Below are positions 34,019 to 43,429 of a stretch of 64,000 bases of DNA, one piece after another. The stretch lies in NCBI RefSeq assembly GCF_964021845.1, contig NZ_CAXHZC010000002.1, positions 496,001 to 560,000 on the forward strand. The letters run 5' to 3'. A program made the position numbers and the translations under genes. This stretch comes from Arcticibacterium sp964021845 (GTDB lineage: Bacteria > Bacteroidota > Bacteroidia > Cytophagales > Spirosomataceae). How positions within the stretch are numbered: the first letter of the stretch is position 1; the number at the start of each line of letters is the position of its first letter. Under the pieces are notes generated by a model. That model had not been told where the DNA came from, made no database searches, and saw only the letters and a program-made list of their open reading frames with translations.

Positions 34019-35518
34019 CTAAGCTCCCAGCTTCTCCAAAGCAGTCTGAATTCTTTTGACTACTTCTTCTTTGCCAAGTATTTCTAACATTAGCATTAAA
34101 TCTGGTCCTTTTCCTTCTCCTGTTAATGCTAGTCTTAGTGCCTGCATTACTTTGCCTGGCTTTATTTCTTTGCCAGCTAAGCCTTCCCAAAGCGTATTAT
34201 GAATAGCCTCAGATTTGAAATCTGCATCAGCCATTCCATTAACCAAGTCTATAATAACTGGCATTCCTTGCTTAGCTAAATCGCTCCACGCTTTTCCAGC
34301 TACTTTTTCATCATAGGCCGCAGGAGCTTCAAAAAGATAAGGAACTAGTGTCACTATTTCCGCTACAAAAGTAACCCTGTCCTTGTTTAGCTTAACCAAA
34401 TTAGCCGCTAAAGCTTCGTCCTTTACTTTCTCATTAACCATTGCAGTCAAAGTGGCATCGTCCATCTCTTTAATGTAATGTTGGTTAAACCATTTGGCTT
34501 TAGCCACATCAAAACGAGCACCCGACTTATTAATTCTATCTAAAGAAAAAGCTTCTACAAGCCCTTCCAGAGTAAATATCTCTTGTTCTGTTCCAGGATT
34601 CCAGCCTAATAAAGCTAAGAAATTTAGAACAGCCTCTGGCAAATAGCCATCTTCTCTAAAACCTCTCATTACCTCACCTTTTCCATCATTCCACGCGGTA
34701 GGAAAAACAGGAAAATCTCCTAAATCGCCATCACGTTTACTCAGTTTACCTGGTCCTTCTGGTTTAAGCAATAAAGGTAGGTGAGCAAATTTAGGATGCT
34801 CCCAACCAAAGGCCTTATATAACAATATGTGTAATGGAGCCGACGGCAACCACTCTTCTCCTCTAATTACATGTGTAATGGCCATTTCATGGTCATCCAC
34901 AATATTCGCCAAATGATAGGTTGGCATACCATCAGCTTTCAGGAGCACTTTATCATCAATGGTAGAAGAATGAACCACCACCCAGTCTCTAATAGCATCT
35001 TGAAAACGAATTTCTTCCTTCAAAGGCACTTTAAGACGAATCACATAAGGTGTTCCATTTTCTATCAACTCCTTAGTAGCATCTGCTCCTAGCGTAATAG
35101 AGTTCTTCATTTTCATTCGTGTTACCGAATTATACGAAGGGTTGTCAACCTTGGCTTCTTCTAGTTCTTTTCTTAAAGCCGCTAGTTCATCTGAAGTATC
35201 AAAAGCATAATATGCCTTTCCAGAATCAATTAATTGCTGAGCATGTCTTTGATAAAGCTCTTTTCTTTCAGACTGACGGTAAGGAGCGTTTGGACCATCT
35301 TTCGGGCCTTCGTCAAAGTTTATTCCTAACCAAGCTAAACTGTCAACTATGTACTCTTCTGCACCTTCTACATACCTTGTTTGATCGGTATCTTCTATTC
35401 TAAGAATTAGTTCACCACCATTTTTCTTGGCAAAAAGGTAATTATAAAGGGCTGTTCTAACACCACCAATATGAAGTGGACCTGTAGGACTTGGAGCAAA
35501 ACGTACGCGTACTGACAT
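34019..35518 (-). CDS. gltX: glutamyl-tRNA synthetase
   Basis: A 499-aa class Ic synthetase that charges tRNA-Glu, and probably tRNA-Gln for later amidation. HIGH is present as HIGG (16-19) and KMSKS as KLSKR (258-262). The N-terminal FAPSPTGPLHIGGVRTALYNYLFA and the C-terminal anticodon-binding helices are normal, and the length is typical. It has a predicted -7 element 26 nt upstream. Confidence 0.97.
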   Translation of the reverse strand: MSVRVRFAPSPTGPLHIGGVRTALYNYLFAKKNGGELILRIEDTDQTRYVEGAEEYIVDSLAWLGINFDEGPKDGPNAPYRQSERKELYQRHAQQLIDSGKAYYAFDTSDELAALRKELEEAKVDNPSYNSVTRMKMKNSITLGADATKELIENGTPYVIRLKVPLKEEIRFQDAIRDWVVVHSSTIDDKVLLKADGMPTYHLANIVDDHEMAITHVIRGEEWLPSAPLHILLYKAFGWEHPKFAHLPLLLKPEGPGKLSKRDGDLGDFPVFPTAWNDGKGEVMRGFREDGYLPEAVLNFLALLGWNPGTEQEIFTLEGLVEAFSLDRINKSGARFDVAKAKWFNQHYIKEMDDATLTAMVNEKVKDEALAANLVKLNKDRVTFVAEIVTLVPYLFEAPAAYDEKVAGKAWSDLAKQGMPVIIDLVNGMADADFKSEAIHNTLWEGLAGKEIKPGKVMQALRLALTGEGKGPDLMLMLEILGKEEVVKRIQTALEKLGA

Positions 35519-35543
35519 CTATATTCTTGATAATTTTGGGCTG

Positions 35544-35551
35544 CAAAAGTA
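35544..35551 (-). promoter_or_regulatory. -7 promoter element of gltX
   Basis: The minus strand reads TACTTTTG, matching TAnnTTTG, about 26 nt upstream of the gltX ATG. The rest of the ~306-bp divergent gap to the sulfatase shows no gene or other strong structure. Confidence 0.5.
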
Positions 35552-35824
35552 GGTATTTTAAGATTTAGTAAGAAGAATGCGTATGGATTGTTTTTTAGAG
35601 TTGGCTAAGGATTAATTGCTACACTTCTTCACGCTTAGTTCTTCAACCGCTAAAACAGGAGCACGCTAGGCATTAGCCCGATAAGTTAGTGGTAAGCTTC
35701 TATTCCACGAATACCTAGGCTTTCAACGCCAACTATTAACCATTCAGCTATTTGCGGTTCAATTTCGATATCCAATTAACATTTCTTCCTTAAATTGCTT
35801 CATAACTTCAACCAGACCCTTCAA

Positions 35825-37267
35825 ATGAAAAAACTTCTCTTTCTACTTCCTATTGCATTTTTACTCCAGAGTGCCGTTTCTTTTAAAGCTCCAAAAACGC
35901 CAAACATTGTCCTAATTTTTATGGATGACATGGGTTATGGCGACCTAAGCTCTTATGGTGCCTCCACTTATCGTACTCCCAATATTGACCGATTAGCGGC
36001 TGAAGGAATAAGATTTACTAATTTCTTAAGTGCTCAGGCCGTTTGCTCCGCTTCCAGAGCCGGTTTAATGACAGGAACTTACCCAAATAGAATAGGTGTT
36101 TCGGGAGCGTTTTTTCCTAATGCAGGTGTAGGAATAGCCGACCAAGAAACTACTATGGCAGAGATGTTAAAACAAAAAGGTTATGCTACAGCAATCTTCG
36201 GAAAATGGCATTTAGGACATGAAAAACAGTTTTTACCACTTCAACACGGTTTTGACGAATATACAGGACTCGCCTACTCTAACGATATGTGGCCTATTTG
36301 GTATAATGGAAAACATGAAAAAGGAACATTTAAAGAACACTGGCCTACACTTCACTTAATTGAAGGAAATGAAGAAACAAGGCCTATAACAACACTAGAA
36401 GAGCAAGCCGAACTAACCACACTTTACACCGAAAAAGCGACAGATTTCATCAAACGAAATGCGAAGAAACCTTTTTTCCTATACGTACCACACACCATGC
36501 CCCATGTGCCTATTGATGTTTCTTCAAAATTTAAAGGTAAAAGTGGACAGGGTCTTTATGCAGATTTGATGATGGAAATTGACTGGTCTGTAGGTGAAAT
36601 AATGAACGAACTTAAAACCCAAGGTTTGGACGATAACACATTGGTGATTTTCACGAGTGATAATGGACCATGGATAAATTACGGTAACCACGCAGGCTCT
36701 ACAGGAGGACTGAGAGAAGGAAAAGGCGTAAGCTATGAAGGTGGGCAACGAGTACCAGGAATTATGCGATGGAAAGGACAGGTACCAGCAGGTATGGTAT
36801 GTAACCAATTATCATCAACCATTGACATCTTCCCTACTTTGGCATCTATTACTGGTGCTTCACTTCCTAATCACAAGATTGACGGAGTGAACCTTTCTGA
36901 AATTTTAGAAGGAAATATGGATGCAAAACCAAGAGAATTCTTTGCCTATTACTATAGAAAAAACAACCTAGAAGCTGTTAGAAAAGACCACTGGAAATTG
37001 GTACTTCCGCATACCGGAAGAACCTATAAAGGTTTTTTGCCTGGTAACGATGGCTACCCAGGTCCTAACACCGAAAAACACGAAGAACCTTTAGCCCTTT
37101 ACGACTTAAGGCGAGATGCTGGTGAAGAATATGATGTACAAAGACAGCACCCAGAAATAGTAAAAGAACTGCAAGCTTACGCCGAAAAAATAAGGGCCGA
37201 CCTAGGCGATGAAAATACAGGTGTGGAAGGTAGCGGCAGAAGACCTTTGGGGAAATTAAGGCAGTAA
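35825..37267 (+). CDS. sulfatase, formylglycine-dependent (arylsulfatase-like)
   Basis: A 480-aa secreted enzyme with signal peptide MKKLLFLLPIAFLLQSAVSF. The catalytic-site motif is C74-S-A-S-R78 followed by AGLMTG, so Cys74 must be converted to formylglycine. Metal ligands sit in FMDDMGYGD (32-40) and FTSDNGPW. It looks like the Bacteroidota N-acetylgalactosamine-6-sulfatase/arylsulfatase type. The frame extends 10 codons upstream, but ATG 35825 begins the signal peptide. No anSME or FGE maturase gene is nearby. Confidence 0.9.
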   Translation: MKKLLFLLPIAFLLQSAVSFKAPKTPNIVLIFMDDMGYGDLSSYGASTYRTPNIDRLAAEGIRFTNFLSAQAVCSASRAGLMTGTYPNRIGVSGAFFPNAGVGIADQETTMAEMLKQKGYATAIFGKWHLGHEKQFLPLQHGFDEYTGLAYSNDMWPIWYNGKHEKGTFKEHWPTLHLIEGNEETRPITTLEEQAELTTLYTEKATDFIKRNAKKPFFLYVPHTMPHVPIDVSSKFKGKSGQGLYADLMMEIDWSVGEIMNELKTQGLDDNTLVIFTSDNGPWINYGNHAGSTGGLREGKGVSYEGGQRVPGIMRWKGQVPAGMVCNQLSSTIDIFPTLASITGASLPNHKIDGVNLSEILEGNMDAKPREFFAYYYRKNNLEAVRKDHWKLVLPHTGRTYKGFLPGNDGYPGPNTEKHEEPLALYDLRRDAGEEYDVQRQHPEIVKELQAYAEKIRADLGDENTGVEGSGRRPLGKLRQ

Positions 37268-37405
37268 AAGCTCATCATCTTTAAGATTGAAACTGGTCAA
37301 TTTTTATTCAGAAATGGTTGATTTTAAAACTTTTCTGAATTTGATTTCCACAACAATCGTTTTCGAAACCTCGAAAAGCATTGGATACCAAAACTCACCA
37401 GATAA

Positions 37406-37455
37406 AGACTATTTATTTTAACTAGATTCGCTAATCACGTTGAAATAAATAGTCT
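37406..37455 (+). promoter_or_regulatory. 17-bp inverted repeat abutting the GH13 start codon
   Basis: Arm 37406-37422 (AGACTATTTATTTTAAC) pairs with 37439-37455 through 17 base pairs, including one G-U, with a 16-nt loop. The second arm ends at the base before the ATG at 37456. As RNA it would hide the ribosome-loading region; as DNA it could be a repressor operator. Confidence 0.6.
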
Positions 37456-39174
37456 ATGGATAATGGTATTCCGAATGGTGTAATGCTAAATGCATACCCA
37501 GATAGTATTGGTGAAAAATTAGCAGATACAGTAAGAATGCTGAATCTAGAGGAGTTTAAAAACGCCTTTTCGCTTTTTTATGTACTACCAACTTTTTTCA
37601 ATAGTGACCTAGACCGCGGCTTTTCTATTATAGACTATGACCTAAATCAAGAATTAGTCGCTCCCGAGGATTTAGAAGCACTAGAAAAACTTAATATTAA
37701 GCTAAAATTTGACATCGTCTTAAATCATCTTTCGGTGGCTTCGCCCCAATTTAAGGACCTATTAAAATACGGAAACAAATCAAAGTATAAAGACTTTTTC
37801 ATTAACTGGAATGAGTTTTGGGAAGGCCATGGCACCATAAATGCTGATGGTGTGATAACACCCAATGAAGAGTTTCTCAGTAAGCTTTTCATGAGAAAGC
37901 CTGGTTTGCCCATTTTGAAAGTTCGCTTTCCTGATGGCTCTGAAAAACCTTACTGGAATACCTTTTATCAGCAAATTTCTTATGAAGAAATAAAACCAGA
38001 AGCATTAGAAAACATTAACGGTTTAAGCACTGATGAGGCTAAAACTATTTCGGATAAAGTTAACACGGCCATCCAAAACAAAGAGCCTTTCAAAAACTTA
38101 GACTTGGGAAACTTCACAAAAGAAGTTCTTCAAATTGTGGAGCAAAACCGTTCTTATTTGGGTCAAATGGATGTCAATGGAAAATCGCCATTGGTATGGG
38201 ACTTTTATAAAGAAACGCTCAAAAAAGTAAGCGGCTTTGGTGGTAAAATACTTCGCTTAGACGCCTTTGCGTACTTACATAAAGAAATAGGTCAATCTAA
38301 CTTTTTCAATAAACCCGGTACTTGGGATTATTTGGAAGAAATTAAAGGAATAGCTACCAATAATAACTTGCTCCTGCTACCTGAAATTCATGCAGAATAT
38401 GGTTTGCACCTGCATGACGAAGTAGCGAGTAAAGGCTACTATATTTATGATTTCTTCTTACCAGGCTTATGTATTCATGCCATTGAAAAAGGAAGCAATA
38501 CCGCCATCATAAAGTGGGCAAAGGAAATTATAACCAAAGGATACAAAACGGTAAATATGCTAGGCTGCCATGACGGCATTCCGGTTTTAGACCTAAAAGG
38601 AAAAGAGGTAAACGGTATTTATAATAAAGGACTGCTGGAAGATACTGAAATAGAAAGTATCATGAGTACCATAATGGAACGTGGTGGCCGCGTAAAAAAC
38701 CTTTATGACCCTGCCGGAAATAAGATTTCCTACTACCAAATAAACGCCACTTTTTACAGTGCCTTGGGCGAAGACGACCGCAAAATGCTACTTGCCAGAG
38801 CTATTCAGCTGTTTATGCCGGGAATTCCTCAGGTGTGGTATCTTGACATATTTGCTGGTAAAAATGACTATGCCGCTGCCGACAAAGGAGGAAGCGGTGG
38901 CCACAAAGAAATCAATAGAACCAATTTGTCTAATGCCGATATAGAGCAAGGACTCCAAAAAGACATTGTTAAAAATCAATTAGAAATTATACGTTTGCGT
39001 AATACCTCTGAAGCATTTTCTGGTGAAGCCACCATCAATGACGCCACAGAAAACATTATAGATATTTTATGGAAAAATGGAGCAGAAACTGCTCATTTAA
39101 TAGCGGACCTTCAGCATTATACTTTTCAAATTACATTTTCAGAGAACGGCGTAAACAAGACTCTTACTTATTAA
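37456..39174 (+). CDS. GH13 sucrose-phosphorylase-like enzyme (GH13_18)
   Basis: A 572-aa cytoplasmic protein without a signal peptide. The GH13 catalytic residues are nucleophile D269 (RLDAFAY), acid/base E310 (LPEIHAEYG) and D373 in GCHDGI, with YPDSIGEKL near the N-terminus typical of sucrose/glucosylglycerate phosphorylases. Such enzymes reversibly transfer glucose between a sugar or glycerate acceptor and phosphate. The exact substrate is not determinable. The start codon abuts a large inverted repeat. It is followed by a hairpin terminator. Confidence 0.85.
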   Translation: MDNGIPNGVMLNAYPDSIGEKLADTVRMLNLEEFKNAFSLFYVLPTFFNSDLDRGFSIIDYDLNQELVAPEDLEALEKLNIKLKFDIVLNHLSVASPQFKDLLKYGNKSKYKDFFINWNEFWEGHGTINADGVITPNEEFLSKLFMRKPGLPILKVRFPDGSEKPYWNTFYQQISYEEIKPEALENINGLSTDEAKTISDKVNTAIQNKEPFKNLDLGNFTKEVLQIVEQNRSYLGQMDVNGKSPLVWDFYKETLKKVSGFGGKILRLDAFAYLHKEIGQSNFFNKPGTWDYLEEIKGIATNNNLLLLPEIHAEYGLHLHDEVASKGYYIYDFFLPGLCIHAIEKGSNTAIIKWAKEIITKGYKTVNMLGCHDGIPVLDLKGKEVNGIYNKGLLEDTEIESIMSTIMERGGRVKNLYDPAGNKISYYQINATFYSALGEDDRKMLLARAIQLFMPGIPQVWYLDIFAGKNDYAAADKGGSGGHKEINRTNLSNADIEQGLQKDIVKNQLEIIRLRNTSEAFSGEATINDATENIIDILWKNGAETAHLIADLQHYTFQITFSENGVNKTLTY

Positions 39175-39219
39175 CAATTACCTTCATCAACAATAAATTC
39201 GCTGTATTTCCGAACTAAT

Positions 39220-39252
39220 ATTGCTTATCTCTAATTTTAAGAGGTAAGCAAT
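39220..39252 (+). terminator. terminator after the GH13 gene
   Basis: ATTGCTTATCTCT (39220-39232) pairs with AGAGGTAAGCAAT (39240-39252), 13 bp with one G-U and a 7-nt loop, followed by the T-rich TATTACTTTTC. Confidence 0.7.
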
Positions 39253-39281
39253 TATTACTTTTCACTCATAACACATACAAA

Positions 39282-39986
39282 ATGAAAACAGCATTAATAA
39301 CAGGCGGAAGTAAAGGAATAGGATACGCCGTAGCAGAAAAACTAATTAACGACGGCATCAAAGTAGCCATAACCGCCAGAACAGAAGTGGATGTGATAGA
39401 AGCTGCCGCCAATCTCAATAAAATAAAAGATGGCTACGCTATAGGCATAGTCTCTGATGTGAAAGGTTTAGCATCTCAAGAAGCCGCCGTCAAACAAGTT
39501 TTAGACACTTGGGGACAGATAGATTATTTCATCGCAAATGCTGGTGTTGGGCATTTTGCTCCCATTCAAGAAATGACAGCCGAGCAGTGGCAACAAACCA
39601 TTGACATTAACCTTACTGGTTTATTTTTCTCTGCCAAAGCTAGTTTAGATGCTCTAAAAGCAACAAAAGGCTACTTCATTACCATTTCTAGTTTAGCGGG
39701 AACAAATTTCTTTGCGAAAGGTGCGGCCTATAATGCCTCTAAGTTTGGTGCGGTAGGTTTCTCACAAGCCATGATGATGGATGTAAGAAATGACGATATC
39801 AAAGTGACCACCATTATGCCTGGTTCTGTTTCTACATACTTTGCAGGTCATACCCCATCTGACGCCGATGCATGGAAAATACAGCCAGAAGATATTGGTC
39901 AAATAGTGTCTGACTTGATCAAAATGCCAGCTAGAACGCTTCCGAGTAAAATTGAAGTTAGGCCTAGTAAGACGGCTAAGAAGTAA
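39282..39986 (+). CDS. short-chain dehydrogenase/reductase
   Basis: A 234-aa classical SDR. The cofactor loop is TGGSKGIG (7-14), the structural NAG is in ANAGVG, and the catalytic triad is Ser136/137, Tyr150 and Lys154 (YNASK). The length and full triad indicate an active NAD(P)-dependent oxidoreductase; the substrate is unknown. It has its own terminator and is separate from the GH13 gene. Confidence 0.9.
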   Translation: MKTALITGGSKGIGYAVAEKLINDGIKVAITARTEVDVIEAAANLNKIKDGYAIGIVSDVKGLASQEAAVKQVLDTWGQIDYFIANAGVGHFAPIQEMTAEQWQQTIDINLTGLFFSAKASLDALKATKGYFITISSLAGTNFFAKGAAYNASKFGAVGFSQAMMMDVRNDDIKVTTIMPGSVSTYFAGHTPSDADAWKIQPEDIGQIVSDLIKMPARTLPSKIEVRPSKTAKK

Positions 39987-40003
39987 TCCTTTCCTAGATT
40001 CAG

Positions 40004-40041
40004 TGCCCGTTTTAGGCTTTCCAATAAGTTCAAAACGGGCA
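40004..40041 (+). terminator. terminator after the SDR gene
   Basis: TGCCCGTTTT (40004-40013) pairs with AAAACGGGCA (40032-40041) with an 18-nt loop, followed by TTTAGTTAT. It isolates the downstream HEPN-HigA pair. Confidence 0.7.
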
Positions 40042-40077
40042 TTTAGTTATATTGCAGTACAATGAAAGAAAACAGCA

Positions 40078-40617
40078 ATGTCAAAATCAAAATTCGACGT
40101 AAAATCCTGGGTAAAAAAATATTTTGGACTAAGGTCTACTGACAAGACCTTAGACAATGCGAATAATTCTTTAGAATTCATTTGGGTATGGGCAATATTT
40201 GAACACAAATATTTAAGGGACAGTAGAGATTTCAAAAAGTACAATGACCAGCTTATTGACATTTCAGCAAAGTTTCCTATTAAAAAAATAGACATCGATA
40301 CGATGTACGGATTCCTACACAAAAGATATTTCCAGAAAGGTAAAACAACTAGATTTTTCGCCAATCTAAATTTTGACAATAAGTGGCTGAAACTAACTAA
40401 GGCCATATTAAGAAAGCAAAACCCAACACCTGAAGAAAAACTAAAATTCATTTTGTTAGTTTTATTCAAATTTAGGTGCAATCTTTTTCACGGACGAAAA
40501 GACCCATTATTATGGAAAAATTTTAATGAAGTCTTTTATTATATCAACAAATTTTTAGCTGACTTTCTTGACGTAAAATGGAAAAATCAAACAACATACA
40601 TCCGGGTGAAATATTAA
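40078..40617 (+). CDS. HEPN-motif protein, putative RNase toxin
   Basis: A 179-aa protein not assigned to a named family. It is basic and helix-rich. KFRCNLFHGRKDPL at residues 131-144 contains the HEPN ribonuclease motif Rx4H (R133, H138) in the typical setting FR..LFHGRKD. The last 40 nt overlap the start of a higA-type antitoxin gene in another frame. The likely role, inferred from motif and context, is the toxin of a toxin-antitoxin pair in which HEPN replaces the usual HigB. A 26-codon frame (40062-40142) overlaps its start and may be chance. Confidence 0.65.
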   Translation: MSKSKFDVKSWVKKYFGLRSTDKTLDNANNSLEFIWVWAIFEHKYLRDSRDFKKYNDQLIDISAKFPIKKIDIDTMYGFLHKRYFQKGKTTRFFANLNFDNKWLKLTKAILRKQNPTPEEKLKFILLVLFKFRCNLFHGRKDPLLWKNFNEVFYYINKFLADFLDVKWKNQTTYIRVKY

Positions 40618-40877
40618 AAGAGGAGTTCTTGATTCCTCTTGAAATATCGGCCTATAGATTATCCAAAGAGACCTTTATTCCACAAACCAGAATCAGTGAA
40701 ATTATTAAGGGTAACAGAAGAATAACGGCAGATTCTGCACTTCGTTTTTCTAAGTTCTTTGGAACCTCCGCAAAATTTTGGCTCGGCCTTCAAGATGATT
40801 ACGACTTAGAAGAAGAAGAAAGCCGAAAGTCTAAGGAGATTGAATCTATTAAGACTATTGAATACGCCGCGAAATAG
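40578..40877 (+). CDS. higA: HigA-family HTH antitoxin
   Basis: A 99-aa XRE-family HTH of the HigA/VapI antitoxin class: NIHPGEILKEEFLIPLEISAYRLSKE and the recognition region IPQTRISEIIKGNRRITADSALRFSKFFGTSAKFWLGLQ (residues ~30-70). Such proteins bind the partner toxin and repress their own promoter. It overlaps the preceding HEPN-motif gene by 40 nt. No HigB gene is visible on either side. Confidence 0.88.
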   Translation: MEKSNNIHPGEILKEEFLIPLEISAYRLSKETFIPQTRISEIIKGNRRITADSALRFSKFFGTSAKFWLGLQDDYDLEEEESRKSKEIESIKTIEYAAK

Positions 40878-40909
40878 CATTGACAAAGTCAGCTAAGTAT
40901 CAACAAAAC

Positions 40910-41524
40910 CTACACCATCTTAAAATCCAAAACTAAATCCCCTTCTATACTCGCCTGCAGATGGTCTCCTCTATGGATTTGGCCTGTTCCTGAAGCTGGT
41001 GTTCCTGTGAAGATTAAATCGCCTGGCTCTAGGGTCATGAATTTTGATGTAAAGGCAATTATCTCAGCAAAATTGTAAACCATTAGGCTGGTGTTTCCTA
41101 TTTGCTTTTGCTCACCGTTTATTTTTAGATCGAAATTAATATTGTCTAAATCTGGAAAAGCCGAAACAGGTTTAAATGTGGACATAGGTGCAGCACCATC
41201 AAAACCTTTACCCAAATCCCATGGGCCTTTTCCTCCACGACTTTCATCAAAAATATCTTTGGCGGTATAATCTATCCCGATGCCTATTTCTGAAATATAA
41301 CTGGCTGCATCTGCTTCACTAATATTTTTGCCTTTGGTGCCTATTTTTATAACGAGTTCAGCTTCATAACGTAAGTCCTTAGTAAATGACGGGTACTCCA
41401 CATTTACATTTCCTGTAACCAAGCTACTTTCTGGTTTTGAAAAGATAATCTGATTGCCGGTTTTACCCTCATTTTTATCTTCACCTGGGTTAACGTAGTT
41501 TTTGCCAATGGCTAATATTTTCAT
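40910..41524 (-). CDS. fumarylacetoacetate hydrolase-family protein
   Basis: A 204-aa FAH-fold hydrolase/isomerase. Core elements are KILAIGKNY, IIFSKPESSL, YEAELVIKIG (metal-binding Glu), the AKDIFDESRGGKGPWDLGKGFDG loop and DLIFTGTPASGTG. The fold acts on 2-oxo acids, as in acylpyruvases. The ATG at 41524 was chosen because the extra upstream residues would be a hydrophobic segment not seen in the family. It is convergent with higA. Confidence 0.88.
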   Translation of the reverse strand: MKILAIGKNYVNPGEDKNEGKTGNQIIFSKPESSLVTGNVNVEYPSFTKDLRYEAELVIKIGTKGKNISEADAASYISEIGIGIDYTAKDIFDESRGGKGPWDLGKGFDGAAPMSTFKPVSAFPDLDNINFDLKINGEQKQIGNTSLMVYNFAEIIAFTSKFMTLEPGDLIFTGTPASGTGQIHRGDHLQASIEGDLVLDFKMV

Positions 41525-41776
41525 CTCTTGTTTTTTTGTATTTAAAGCCCTAAAAATAAAGAAAAGGAAATATAGAATTAGAAACGCCAAAAAAATATCA
41601 CACTCGATATAAGTATGATTTTCAAATAGGTTATATCAATATGTACCAAGACCTTTGTTCGGCAGTAAAGATTACTCTTTCCCTGAAAAAAAACTATTAA
41701 ATCTAATTGAACGTAGCTATTTTGTATTTACTTCAATACAATTTTCTAAAACCAACATTAAACTAGATTCCATTAA

Positions 41777-42970
41777 ATGACAACCACTATCCTCATTACA
41801 TTTTGTTCGTTGATGCTGATTGCCTATTTATTTGATATCACATCGGCCAAAACTAAGATACCTTCTGTTATTCTACTGCTGCTGGTAGGCTGGGGCATGA
41901 AGGAAATAAGTCTCTTTTTGGGTTTTACCCTCGTTGACTTTTCCACCCTTTTACCTGTTTTAGCCACCATTGGGTTAATTCTTATAGTTTTAGAAGGTTC
42001 TTTAGAACTAAAACTCAACTCTTCCAAGATTCCGCTTCTTAAAAAGTCCGTACTAGGAGCATTGCTTCCTATGATTTTACTAGCAGCTCTCTTGGCCTAT
42101 GCCTTTCATTATTTTGGAAACTACTCCTTAAAAATAAGCCTAATAAACGCCATCCCTTTATGTGTAATAAGTAGTGCCATAGCCATCCCTAGCGTTATAA
42201 ATTTAGATTCTAGAGAAAAAGAATTCATTGTTTATGAAAGTAGTTTTTCTGATATAATTGGTATTTTATTCTTCAATTTTATCGCTCTAAATGAGACACT
42301 AGACCTTGCCGCTTTTGGGAACTTTGGACTGCATTTGATAATCATGTTAGTAGTCTCCATTATCGGGACCATTGGTTTATCTCTTTTACTAAACCGAATA
42401 GAACATCATATAAAATTTATCCCCATCATTCTTTTGATAGTGCTGGTGTATGCAGTGCTTAAAGCATACCACCTCCCGGCACTTCTTTTCATACTTTTAT
42501 TTGGTTTGGCTATTGGTAATCTAGACCAATTCAAAAAGATAAAATGGTTTAAAAATGTAAATACCGATAACCTCAAAAATGAAATTAAACGATTTGAAGA
42601 AATCACCATTGAAGGGGCTTTTTTAGTTAGGGCCTTATTTTTTATCCTTTTCGGTTATACTATAGAAACGGCCGAAATTCTGAATCAGGACACCATTTTT
42701 TGGGCGATGCTTATTGTAGGAATTGCATTTTTGATAAGGGCGGGACAACTAAAGATATCCAATTTTGACTTTACTCCTCTGTTATACATTGCTCCGAGAG
42801 GCCTTATAACGGTGCTTTTGTTCCTTTCCATTGACCCTAAAGACAATATCCCTTTGGTTAATAATTCACTAATAATTCAAATCATCCTTTTATCCGCCAT
42901 CATTATGGCTATTGGTTTGATAGCTAAACCTGAAAAAGAAAAAACCGAAGAAGAGATTAGCGAGGTTTAA
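41777..42970 (+). CDS. Na+/H+ antiporter-type (CPA) membrane protein
   Basis: A 397-aa inner-membrane protein with about 11-12 spans and no TrkA/RCK tail. LIAYLFDITSAKTKIPSVILLLLVGWG at the start and SSAIAIPSVI, YESSFSDIIGILFFNF (~120-170) are the region where CPA antiporters carry their ion-binding Asp. Ion and direction are unknown. The following small membrane protein gene, 40 nt downstream, may be co-transcribed. Confidence 0.82.
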   Translation: MTTTILITFCSLMLIAYLFDITSAKTKIPSVILLLLVGWGMKEISLFLGFTLVDFSTLLPVLATIGLILIVLEGSLELKLNSSKIPLLKKSVLGALLPMILLAALLAYAFHYFGNYSLKISLINAIPLCVISSAIAIPSVINLDSREKEFIVYESSFSDIIGILFFNFIALNETLDLAAFGNFGLHLIIMLVVSIIGTIGLSLLLNRIEHHIKFIPIILLIVLVYAVLKAYHLPALLFILLFGLAIGNLDQFKKIKWFKNVNTDNLKNEIKRFEEITIEGAFLVRALFFILFGYTIETAEILNQDTIFWAMLIVGIAFLIRAGQLKISNFDFTPLLYIAPRGLITVLLFLSIDPKDNIPLVNNSLIIQIILLSAIIMAIGLIAKPEKEKTEEEISEV

Positions 42971-43009
42971 CTGAGATTTTATAATTTACAGAAACAAACG
43001 CCTCTCAAA

Positions 43010-43420
43010 ATGAATCCAATTCTTAAAAATATTCTTGCCGTAGTAGTCGGTGTGATTGTTGGCAGTCCTGTAAATATGGGCTTAATTACCCTAGGCCCAT
43101 TACTTATTCCGCCACCTGAAGGTACTGACACTACCACCATGGAAGGTCTACTTGCCGCCATGCCTTTAATGCAGCCTAAACATTTTATCTTTCCTTTTTT
43201 AGCTCATTCCTTGGGCACGTTAATAGGTGCATATCTAGCATTCAGAATTGCCACTACGCGTCAAATTCAACTGGCTATGACCATAGGTTTCTTCTTTCTT
43301 ATTGGCGGTATTATGAATATTCAAATGCTTCCAGGTTCGCCTATGTGGTTCAATGTTTTAGACTTAGTTCTAGCCTATTTGCCAATGGCTTGGCTTGGGG
43401 CTAAACTCGCTAAAAAATAA
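43010..43420 (+). CDS. hypothetical small membrane protein, 136 aa
   Basis: Four hydrophobic spans (~8-30, ~60-82, ~88-105, ~113-132) with a Pro-rich loop LLIPPPEGTDTTTMEG between the first two. It is similar to unnamed small membrane proteins of Bacteroidota; no function is assigned. It is followed 10 nt later by the GIY-YIG-like gene. Confidence 0.75.
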   Translation: MNPILKNILAVVVGVIVGSPVNMGLITLGPLLIPPPEGTDTTTMEGLLAAMPLMQPKHFIFPFLAHSLGTLIGAYLAFRIATTRQIQLAMTIGFFFLIGGIMNIQMLPGSPMWFNVLDLVLAYLPMAWLGAKLAKK

Positions 43421-43429
43421 TTCTAAAGA

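Noticed and set aside
40047..40481. Minus-strand 144-aa frame over the HEPN gene
   Set aside because: It overlaps the plus-strand gene completely, and the plus-strand product carries the recognisable HEPN motif and the overlap with higA.
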